Under the pieces are notes generated by a model. That model saw only the letters and a list, made by a program, of their open reading frames with translations. It did no database searches and was not told where the DNA came from. DNA of 64,000 bases from Longimycelium tulufanense (GTDB lineage: Bacteria; Actinomycetota; Actinomycetes; Mycobacteriales; Pseudonocardiaceae): assembly GCF_014645795.1 (NCBI RefSeq), contig NZ_BMMK01000015.1, forward strand, positions 95,476 through 159,475, given 5' to 3'. Below are positions 54,314-63,000 of this stretch, piece by piece; position 1 is the first letter of the stretch; the number at the start of each line of letters is the position of its first letter. A program made the position numbers and the translations under genes.

Positions 54314-54940
54314 TCAGTCCCACCTGATGGCGAGGGTCAACGAAATAGTGTTACTCGGACCGGGGATGAGACAGTTCAGAACAGGAGTGGAAGACCCGCA
54401 GCCGGAGAAATCGGGAATCGTATATGTGCCGAGCAGGTCACCGCCTTCGATCGGGTTGAAGCCGGGTGCTGACTTGAGATGGATTTCGGCCGGCCTTTCC
54501 GTCCTGCAGTTGTTCCCGACGAACAGCGGGAACCCAACCGCGTGGACGTCGCTGAGCTTGATCGCAACGTTCGCGTCCGCCTCGACAACGCCGTCGGTGA
54601 TGGTCCCGACAATCGGGCCCTGCTGGATCATCGTGACCGTGGCCGTGGTCGGGAAGAGCCCGAAGATCTTGAAGCTTCCGCTGGCCGGAGGCAGCTGCAT
54701 GTCCGCGGTGAACCGGCCGGTCGCGCCCTCCAGGTCGACTACGAGCTTGCCGGGCCCGAGCGCCAGGGTCGCGTCCAACTTCTCGATCGTGGAGCTGCCC
54801 TTGACCACGTCGTAGCGGAAAACGGGCTCGGCGGACGCGATTCCGGCGCCGATGCCCGCGGCGGCGAGGCAGACGATCGCCCCGATGGCGGCCAGCCGTG
54901 CCGCCCCGATCCTCGACGAATGCCTCCAACGTCTCAACAT
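54314..54940 (-). CDS. Exported protein paralogous to C-terminal domain of 42243 gene
   Basis: 208-residue exported protein. Signal peptide core LAAIGAIVCLAAAGIGAGIA ending ASA. The mature protein is one domain: LPPASGSFKIFGLFPTTATV, ITDGVVEADANVAIKL, VGNNCRT and IPDFSGCGSSTP, matching the last domain of the exported gene at 42243-43670 over its length. ATG 54940 has GGAGG six bases upstream. It is convergent with the mce operon and separated by the hairpin. Function unknown. Confidence 0.75.
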   Translation of the reverse strand: MLRRWRHSSRIGAARLAAIGAIVCLAAAGIGAGIASAEPVFRYDVVKGSSTIEKLDATLALGPGKLVVDLEGATGRFTADMQLPPASGSFKIFGLFPTTATVTMIQQGPIVGTITDGVVEADANVAIKLSDVHAVGFPLFVGNNCRTERPAEIHLKSAPGFNPIEGGDLLGTYTIPDFSGCGSSTPVLNCLIPGPSNTISLTLAIRWD

Positions 54941-55612
54941 GCTCAACCTCCGCTATTGCCTTGGTGCGACAATGGAAAAGAGTGCCGGATCGATAATCGT
55001 GTTTTTCGACCCCGGTCAGCCTACTGGCCAGCACGTTACCGTTCCTGTGGTGGCGCTACAAGAGTGCGACTGGTAGATTGCTCGGTTTGACGCAGGGCCC
55101 ATCCGGAATTGTCATCCCGGTGACTGTGGATAGCATGGAATTTGTTCGAACCATGAGTCGTCATGGCGAGTGGTGGCGGAATGGTGAGCAGTTCCGCGAC
55201 CGCGGCGTGCCGGAGGAGAAGCCAACGGACTCGAGCTGCTCAACAGCCTCGGCCGGACCTGGGTCGGCGAGGTCCGGGGGCGGTGGCAACGTTGACGTGG
55301 AGGCCGACGACACACCCAGCCATCCCCGTCCAACAAGTGACCCGTGAATGGTCGGGTCGCTAGCACCACCCCCCCTCCTACGACAGCGTCGGTGAGTTCC
55401 CCAATCGTCGTCAGACGGTGGGCGAGGATGCTGCGAGCATGAGATGCAGGTGGGGGTGTGGCGTGGTCAGCTGTCCCTTTCGGACATAACTACAGTACAG
55501 CTTCGTAATGAGTGGGGGCTACGACGGAACACCCCGTCCGCCGGTACCACCCCGCTGCGCGTGGTGCCTAGCGTCCGTTTCGGGAGTTCCACGATGAAAC
55601 GGAGAACGACCG
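54941..55612. other. Intergenic region, no gene supported
   Basis: About 670 bases between two divergent exported-protein genes. Lower GC at 54960-55080 suggests promoters. No recognisable gene. Confidence 0.4.
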
Positions 55613-56431
55613 ATGTACACCCGCTCGCTGCTCATTGGCATCGTCACCGCCGCCACCGCTCTGCTCGGTGGCCCCGCCGCCCCCACTGCCGCCAGCACGG
55701 AAAGGCTGCAACGTGCCGAGACGAACCAGTCCGCCCGCCAAGACCCGCTGAGAGACGTCTACCGGTCCGTCGTCTCCCTGCAACGGGCAGGAAGGCATTA
55801 CTGCGGCGGCGTGCTCATCACCCCGTCCTGGGTTGTCGCATCCAGAGCCTGCGTTCAGGGTGTTTCCCCACAGATGATCCACGTCCGGGTTGGCTCCAAC
55901 CGCACCAAGGGCGGCGTTCTGACGGCGGTAACCCGCATCGTGCCGCAGCCAGGTCGCGGCGACATCGCGCTGATCGAACTCGCTCGAGCTGTGCCGCGTA
56001 CACGTGTCACGGTTGCTGCAGAATCCCCGCCACCCGACACCGACACGTTGCTTGTCGCGTGGGGTTACTGTCAGCGTGACGATTGCGACTCCCTCCGCCA
56101 TCTCCCAGCCACGGTTGTGTCGGACGAACGGTGTAGCGAGGGGGCGATCGAAGGGCAGACCGAGATCTGCACGAGACCACACGTCGTTCGGGTGCCCAAT
56201 CTGCCCTGCTACGGAGACGTAGGTACACCACAGGTCATCAAGATTGGACACCGGTGGGAACTGATTGGCGTCCTCAGCCGTCCCGTTGATACGAGGGGTT
56301 GTGGCATCACGAATGTGATCTACACTGACCTACCCGCTCACCGAGGGTGGATCGAGCGGCACACCGGCCCGTTGGCGCAACTTCTTTCGCCCGTACTTCG
56401 CGACATACCGACACACCGGCCCGCTGCCTGA
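55613..56431 (+). CDS. Secreted trypsin-like protein with inactivated triad
   Basis: 272-residue exported S1-fold protein. Signal peptide (SLLIGIVTAATALLGGPAAP) and the trypsin core HYCGGVLITPSWVVASRAC are clear. The catalytic His (normally in TAAHC) is Ala79; Asp117 is kept in RGDIALIEL; the catalytic Ser (normally GDSGGP) is Val203 in CYGDVGTPQV. Three of the expected disulfide Cys pairs remain. It is therefore a non-catalytic serine-protease homolog, perhaps a binding or regulatory protein, or a decaying gene that keeps its frame. No ribosome-binding site of note besides GAACGACCG. It ends just before a decayed fragment. Confidence 0.82.
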   Translation: MYTRSLLIGIVTAATALLGGPAAPTAASTERLQRAETNQSARQDPLRDVYRSVVSLQRAGRHYCGGVLITPSWVVASRACVQGVSPQMIHVRVGSNRTKGGVLTAVTRIVPQPGRGDIALIELARAVPRTRVTVAAESPPPDTDTLLVAWGYCQRDDCDSLRHLPATVVSDERCSEGAIEGQTEICTRPHVVRVPNLPCYGDVGTPQVIKIGHRWELIGVLSRPVDTRGCGITNVIYTDLPAHRGWIERHTGPLAQLLSPVLRDIPTHRPAA

Positions 56432-56436
56432 CCCTC

Positions 56437-56830
56437 GGCGACTTCCTCCAGGGCCGCGTCCACGCGACGCTCGCTGCGCTCCCGCAGAGCCCGGGCGCGA
56501 GGCCGAGCGAGCTGAACCGGGCCGTCCGCTCGCTCCAGGCCCAAGTCGAGAGTGCAGAGGTGGGATGCAGAGGCGGAACTGGATCTGGCAGAAGAACGCG
56601 AACAGCCCACCTCACGACTGTTCGCGATCAGCCGTGACATGGCCACCTGGCCGGATCACCTCCAACTCGAACACCAAGGCGGGTACGTCCACCTCGACCT
56701 CGATCAGCTCACCGTCGTCCAAGACACCGAGTTGGAGCCGGCGGTACCCCGCCCGCTCATCCTCGACCCGCCAACGCAGGTCTGGTTCCGTTCGAAAGTG
56801 AACCAGCGCCGTCATGGAGCTGAGGATCAT
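56437..56830 (+). pseudogene. Unknown frameshifted coding remnant
   Basis: Strong codon bias in one frame ([33 protein letters not shown]) switches near 56548 to another ([54 protein letters not shown]). It reads like one helical protein split by a frameshift, but I do not recognise the family and see no start. It is convergent with the P450 gene. Confidence 0.35.
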
Positions 56831-56878
56831 GCACCGCGCCCGATCGCGGCAGGCCCCGAACTGCGAACCGATGTCGCG

Positions 56879-58063
56879 CTACCAGAGCACGGGCAGTCGC
56901 TCGGGAGTCCGCTTCATGAACCGAGTGCGCCACACGAGCTGATCCATCGGTACCGCGATGTCGAGACCCGGCATGTATTTCAGCAGCACGTCTAACGCGA
57001 TCTCAGCGTGTTTGCGTCCGAGCGCGCTGGCCGGACAGTAGTGCTTACCGCCGCCAAACGAGAAGTGAGAGGAATTGTTCGGCCGATGCAGGTCGACCTT
57101 TTCGGGCTCTGCGAAGACGTTCGGGTCGAAGTTGGCTCCCTCCACCGACACGAGCACGAGCTCGCCCCTCTTGACCAGCACATCGCCGAGCCGGATGTCG
57201 TCGGTCGCGATCCGAGGGAGGGCGTCACCGATGGACAGGTTGATCCGCAGCAGTTCCTCGACACCGTCGGGAATGAGGTCGCGGTCATCGACGAGACGAT
57301 CCCGCAAGTCCTTGTGCTGGATGAGTGAAACCAGTGCCATGGTAAGGAATCCTGATGTCGAGATCACCCCGGCGCCGAACAGCGTGACGCCGACCGTGGC
57401 GAGCATGTCGTCGGTGAGGTGCACATAGTCCAGATCACCGCGTAGCGCGGCAAGATCGGCCATGAGACCGGTCGTGGTCGGATCGTCGAGACGTTTCGTC
57501 ATGTACGTGATGTCCCGGTCCCAGTTCAGCTTGGCCGCAGGGATGGGTTCGGCGGAGTTCATGAACGCGATATGCAGGCTGCGCATCAACTTCGGCGCGT
57601 CCTGTTGTGGGATGCCGAGGATGTGGCAGTGTAGCGCAGCCGAGTACGGCTCGGCGAAGTCGTTGCGCAGGTCGGCGGGAGCGCCTTCGGCGGTGACGCT
57701 CCTCACGAGCGTCTCCGCGGTGGTGCGCATGAACTCTTCGAGACCAGGCGCCTTGGGGTTGAGCGCCTTCATCACGGCTTTGCGTAGTCCCGCGTGGGTG
57801 ATGTTGCCCATATTGTTGACAACCTCGGGCGGGATGGTCAGCGCGTACTGGCGGGGAACGCCGGGGGTGGATGTCTCCTTCAGTGAAAACCGACTGTCGT
57901 GCAGAACCTTATTGCACAGCGCGTGGGACGAGACCAGCCAGGCCTCGTCACCCGCGATCGTGCGCACCTTGCGGACGGGTGTGGTGTCGCGCAGCATGGT
58001 GACCTCATCGGGGAGCCGGTCGCCGCGCGCGGAGAAAGGAAAATCGAGAACGTCGGCACTCAT
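56879..58063 (-). CDS. CYP121-like cytochrome P450
   Basis: 394-residue soluble P450 strikingly similar along its whole length to mycobacterial CYP121, the mycocyclosin synthase (396 residues). Matching parts include [60 protein letters not shown] and the end TPERLPVLW. The haem ligand is Cys343 in [15 protein letters not shown]. Active-site residues of CYP121 recalled from the literature are largely kept (Asn84, Met85, Phe167, Trp181, Ser235 here), but the Gln385-Arg386 pair is Met383-Lys384, so the bound substrate or reaction may differ. ATG 58063 overlaps the cyclodipeptide synthase stop, showing coupling. The comparison is from memory, not alignment. Confidence 0.9.
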   Translation of the reverse strand: MSADVLDFPFSARGDRLPDEVTMLRDTTPVRKVRTIAGDEAWLVSSHALCNKVLHDSRFSLKETSTPGVPRQYALTIPPEVVNNMGNITHAGLRKAVMKALNPKAPGLEEFMRTTAETLVRSVTAEGAPADLRNDFAEPYSAALHCHILGIPQQDAPKLMRSLHIAFMNSAEPIPAAKLNWDRDITYMTKRLDDPTTTGLMADLAALRGDLDYVHLTDDMLATVGVTLFGAGVISTSGFLTMALVSLIQHKDLRDRLVDDRDLIPDGVEELLRINLSIGDALPRIATDDIRLGDVLVKRGELVLVSVEGANFDPNVFAEPEKVDLHRPNNSSHFSFGGGKHYCPASALGRKHAEIALDVLLKYMPGLDIAVPMDQLVWRTRFMKRTPERLPVLW

Positions 58064-58794
58064 GCGTTGTCTCCGATGGGCGTGACGATGGCGTGGCCTT
58101 GATTGCGGGAGGCACGAAGGCCAGAACCTCGCGCGTAGAGGAGTTCGGCCATGGGCAGCAGTTGGTGGTAGCAGTTCAGCGATGACGGGACGCCCAAGAT
58201 CGCCGGCGTATCGAGAAACAACGGAGCCTCCGCGCAGATGTAGTCCAAGCACACCCGCTTCTGGTGTGTGGTGGGCGCCTTCCCCTCGAGCAACTTGGTG
58301 GAAAGGAACCGTTCCACCAACGTCTCGCAGACCACGCGGAACTTCTCGTCGACTTCCAGTCGGCGGATCAGGTCCCCGCGCAGTGCGAGATAGGCTTGGT
58401 TGCTCTCGAACGCGGAAATCGGATGCGCGAAAACGCGCCGTCGTCTGGGATCGACCTCCACGACGGTTCGGGTGACCTTGGCGCGCACGCCACGCAAGTT
58501 CTTCGCTGCCTTGCGGCGGGCGTCGATCTCGGTATAGCCGAGCGCCTGGTACATGTCGGCGACGCGGACGTCGGTGTAGATGAAGTCCACGCGGTCAAAA
58601 TGTGCCAGTCCCCAGCGGGCGAGATCGTGGATCCGACGTGCGGAGAAGTAGCTGTTGCCGGGAGAAACGCCGATGACTGCGTGGTCACGGTCGGCGTAGA
58701 TGACGTGACAATGGGGGGTGTACGGACGGATGCGGAATCCTTCCCGCGTAATGATTTCGGTCGGCGTTGACGTTGAGACAGCTGCTGTCGTCAC
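58060..58794 (-). CDS. Cyclodipeptide synthase (CDPS, NYH subfamily)
   Basis: 244-residue enzyme that uses two aminoacyl-tRNAs to make a diketopiperazine. Both family signatures are present: HAVIGVS with nucleophile Ser44, and YICAEAP with Tyr185 and Glu189. Asn47, Tyr209 and His210 define the NYH subfamily. The segment [20 protein letters not shown] followed by [13 protein letters not shown] resembles mycobacterial Rv2275, which makes cyclo(Tyr-Tyr). GTG 58794 is preceded by GGAGGG at 11 bases. The downstream P450 gene overlaps by four bases, so the two form a tailoring pair. Product identity is inferred. Confidence 0.9.
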   Translation of the reverse strand: MTTAAVSTSTPTEIITREGFRIRPYTPHCHVIYADRDHAVIGVSPGNSYFSARRIHDLARWGLAHFDRVDFIYTDVRVADMYQALGYTEIDARRKAAKNLRGVRAKVTRTVVEVDPRRRRVFAHPISAFESNQAYLALRGDLIRRLEVDEKFRVVCETLVERFLSTKLLEGKAPTTHQKRVCLDYICAEAPLFLDTPAILGVPSSLNCYHQLLPMAELLYARGSGLRASRNQGHAIVTPIGDNA

Positions 58795-59084
58795 GAAACG
58801 CTGTACCCTCCATGCCGCTAGTCCCTATGGACCTCGTGCCCATGGTGTGGCGGCACCGCATGCGAAACTAGCGACTGTCCAACAGAGAGTCAACGCGTGA
58901 TCTCACGCAGTAAGTTTCACCCGGTGGGTGTGATCGAATCGTTGTGATGCGTTCGGTTGGGCTGGACTGAAAAGACTACCGATCTCGAACCGGTGGGCTA
59001 ACGACCTCATGCGCGGTCAGCGCCGTAGTCTGGGATGGTTTTGGTGTGACTCGTGTCGGTGTGCTCCGGGAGCGTCGGGTGACG
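58795..59084. promoter_or_regulatory. Promoter region of CDPS-P450 operon
   Basis: Contains the inverted repeat GCGTGA-TC-TCACGC (58895-58908), about 100 bases before the CDPS start, a possible operator. No further gene recognised. Confidence 0.35.
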
Positions 59085-59510
59085 TGCCCGTAGCCGGAAG
59101 TCCACGGATCGACGGGCTGAGCGCCACCGGTTCATCTCCTTCATCTTCGGCAAGCCCCGCACCAACGCCATGAAGGCCCTGGTCATCACCGACGTGCACG
59201 GGTGATTGCTGTTCTGTGGAGCCCTGTGTCGCGGCGACACACCCGCATCACCCAATCCCGCCGGTCCGGTCTGGTCGATTCGGCCAGGTCATCACCCCCA
59301 CCGTAAGGCACCGCAAGAAGTGGTTGGCATGCATTCCCGGCATCGCGGAACTGCATGCCGCGCCACGGAAAGCACACGCACCAAGGCGGATCCGGGTCGA
59401 GCACGCTGTCGCCTACCTGACGAACTGGCGAGCACTGACTCGCCACCACGGCCGACGTGACATCCTGCCCGACTGTCCGCGCCGTCGCCGGCCTACTCTG
59501 CGATCATTGA
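59085..59510 (+). pseudogene. DDE transposase relic (IS5-like)
   Basis: FISFIFGKPRTNAMKALVIT followed by DVHG matches the catalytic strand of DDE_Tnp_4-type transposases, then in another frame HAAPRKAHAPRRIRVEHAVA followed by YLTNWRALTRHHGRRD matches their C-terminal end. The middle is deleted and frames are broken. A dead insertion sequence. Confidence 0.7.
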
Positions 59511-59601
59511 CACCCCCCACCGCCGACGGCAGCCGATCGAAGCACTCCCCGTACGCCGCACCATGTGGATCCGCCACTAAGCGGCCAGACACGTCGCCTC
59601 A

Positions 59602-59808
59602 TCAACTATGCACGAGGTCGTTGGTCGTGCCGGCCGGCACCCAGCCGTCGGCCAGCCCGCGGTCGTAGCGCCTGTGAATCTGGTGCGATCGGCCATCGCC
59701 GGAAAAAATGATCCCGTCCTCCGGCTTGGCGCGCGCCCAGATCAGCAGACCCCGTCCGAGTCCGCTCGACCACCACACCGCGCAAATGCGGCAGGAGCAT
59801 CCAACCAA
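59602..59808 (-). pseudogene. Possible second transposase relic
   Basis: A minus-strand frame reads LLIWARAKPEDGIIFSGDGR then SHQIHRRYDRGLADGWVP, loosely like the DDE region of IS3-type OrfB (FHSDxGxQYTS ... Arg/Leu). Too short and divergent for certainty. Confidence 0.3.
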
Positions 59809-60051
59809 ACGATCACGGCGCGAATATGATCACAAATATCCGATGGGCACCTGGACCCAGCTTCCATCCAGTTGGTCATTCGACTTTGGAGGGGCGCCAT
59901 ATTCACCGGTCCGTGTGGTCTTACGTCCTTGTGTATCGACCACTGGCGTGTCAGCCACGTGTCGGCAAAAAGATCAAGGTAGTAGTTGGACAGTAGTCAG
60001 CAGTTTGAAAGGTGGCGCGGCGCAGTAGCCCATCGTCCGCACCGCCGGTCA
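59809..60051. other. Leader of the large synthase gene
   Basis: Lower-GC stretch, probably the promoter region of the synthase. No clear ribosome-binding site before ATG 60052. Confidence 0.3.
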
Positions 60052-63000
60052 ATGAATCAACAATTGGACGACATGTCGGGGGCGTCGGTGATAGCTGACA
60101 CAGCGAATCCGGCTGAGGCGGGGGACGGTCCGGTCGTGCCGACACGAGATCAGGTCGTCGGGGTGACACCGTTCGGGCGGCCGGCCGCGCGGCTGACGGT
60201 GGCCGTGGCCCGCGCCGGGGGGCTCGGCGTCCTGGACCTGGGTCGCGACCGCGAGCGGGCGCTGGCCGCCCTGGACGAGGTCACCGGATGGTGGGGCGGT
60301 CCGTTCGGAGTCCGCGTCCCGGCCGGTTGTGATGTGCGGCCCGAGGAGCTCCCGCCCGCCGTCGACACCATCCTGGTCGATGCCCCCGCGTTCGCCACGG
60401 CGTTGCCGTATGGGCGGGGCCGAAGGCTGTGGGCGGAGGTCGTCGACCTGGCAGAGGCGTACGCGGCGCTGCGGCAGGGTGCACACGGCCTGATTGCCCG
60501 GGGCTGCGAGGCCGGCGGCCGGGTGGGTGAGCTCACCACGTTCGTCCTGTTGCAGCAGCTGTTGTCGGACCGCCGGCTGCGTGTGCCGGTGTGGGCGGCC
60601 GGCGGTATCGGTCTGCACACCGCCGCCGCCGCAATCGTGGGGGGTGCCGCGGGGGTGGTGCTGGACGCCCAGCTCGCGCTGGTCCGGGAGACGGACCTGC
60701 CGGCTGAGCTCGGTGCCGCGCTGGAGGCGATGGACGGTCGTGAGACCCGCCTGGTGGCGGGGCACCGCGTCTATACCCGGCCCGACCTGCCCAGGTTCGA
60801 TCCGGCGGAGACCGTCCGCCGGATTGGCGCGGTGGACCTGCGTACCCAGCTGGTGCCCGTGGGACAGGACGGCGCGTTGGCCGGACCGCTCGCGGCCCGC
60901 TACCACACCGCGGGAGGCGTGGTCCAGGCCGTGCGGGAGCAGCTCTCCACGCATCTGCTCGCCGCGCTCCGGGCCCAACCGCTCGCCCCCAGGGAACATC
61001 TGCCCGGGGTGCCCGCAGCCGATGGTTTGTCCGGTGAAGGGACCCTCCGCGACGCTGGGAACGCCGCCCGTTACCCGGTGATCCAGGGACCGATGACCCG
61101 GGTGAGCGATCGGGCCGCATTCGCTGCGGCGGTCGCGCAGGACGGCAGCCTGCCGCTGCTGGCGCTCGCGCTGATGAGCGGTCAGGAGGTGCGGCAACTG
61201 CTCGCGGACACCGCCGACCGGCTTGGCGACCGGCCATGGGGTGTCGGTGTGCTCGGGTTCGCCCCGCCCGAGATCCGGGAGGCCCAGCTCGCCGTCGTGC
61301 GGGAGTTCCGGCCGCCCTACGCGTTGATCGCCGGCGGCCTCCCCGCGCAGGCTGCCTCGCTCGAGGCGGCCGGAACCAGCACCTACCTACACGTTCCGAC
61401 ACCGGGTCTGTTGGTGCGGTTTCTGCGCAGGGGCGCACGGAAATTCGTCTTCGAAGGGCGGGAATGCGGTGGGCACGTCGGGCCGTTGGCCAGCTTCCCG
61501 CTCTGGGAGACACAGCTTGCCGGGTTGCTGGAGTTCACCGAGCATCACCCTGAGGCCGCCACCGAGCTGTCGGTGGCCTTCGCCGGCGGCATCCACGACG
61601 CGCGGTCGGCCGCCATGGTCGCCGCGCTCGCGGGTCCGCTGGCCGAACGCGGCGCCGACATCCGGATCCTGATGGGTACCGCCTACCTCTTCACCGACGA
61701 GGCGGTCGCGGCCGGAGCGATCCAGCCCGGTTTCCAGCGCGCCGCCGTCCAGTGCGACCGGACCGTCCTGCTGCAGACGTCCCCGGGCCATGCCACCCGT
61801 TGCGCGCACAGCCCGTACGTTGACGAGTTCGCCGCCACCCGGCGGGAACTGGAGGAGTCCGGTACGAGCAGGCAGGACATGTGGGTGCGGCTGGAGAAGC
61901 TCAACCTCGGCCGCCTGCGGATCGCCAGCAAGGGGCTCCGCCGCCAGGGGGATCGTCTGCTGGCGGTGGACGACGAGGAACAGCGCCGCGAGGGCCTGTT
62001 CATGATCGGTCAGGTCGCGGCGCTGCGGTCGGCGACCACGAGCATCGCCAGCCTGCACGAGCAGGTCACCGCCGGGGCCACCCGGTTCCTCGCCGCCCGC
62101 GCCGCCCACTTGGGCATCGACCTCGCCCGGACCGGGGTCGCCAACGGGCCCGGCAGGGACACCCGGCCGCTGGACATCGCCATCGTGGGCATCGGCTGCG
62201 TCTACCCGTGGGCACGGAACGCCGACGAGTTCTGGGCCAACATCGTCGGTGGCGTCGACGCCGTGACCGAGGTGCCCGCCGAGCGCTGGGATCCGGAGGT
62301 CTACTACGACCCTGCCGGCGTGCCGGGAGAGAAGACCCCGTCCAAGTGGGGCGGGTTCCTGCCGGACGTGCCGTTCGACGCGTTGGCGTACGGCATCCCG
62401 CCGAACTCGCTCGGCAGTATCGAGCCGATCCAGTTGCTGGCCCTGGATGTCGCCTCCCGGGCGCTGGCCGACGCCGGCTACGCCGACCGGCCGTTCGACC
62501 GCTCCCGCACCGCGGTCTTCTTCGGCGCCGAGGCCGGGACCGACCTCAGCGCCGCCTACAGCACCCGGGCCCTGCTGCCCCAGTACTTCGGTGCGGTGCC
62601 CGCAGAGCTGGACCAGCGGCTGCCGAGACTCACCGAAGACTCCTTCCCCGGAGTACTCACCAACGTGATCGCCGGGCGAATCGCCAACCGGCTGAACCTC
62701 GGCGGCGCCAACTACACGGTGGACGCCGCCTGCGCCGCATCCCTCGCCGCCCTGGACGCGGCGTGCAAGGAGCTCACCGCCGGGACCAGCGACATGGTCC
62801 TGTGCGGTGGTGCCGACCTGCACAACAGCATCCACGACTACCTGCTCTTCGCCTCGGTGCACGCGCTCTCGCCCAGCGGTCGGTGCGCCGCCTTCGACGC
62901 CGACGGCGACGGGATCACCCTCGGTGAGGGCGTGGCCTGCGTGGTGCTCAAGCGGCTGGCCGATGCGGAGCGGGACGGCGACCGGGTGTACGCGGTCATC

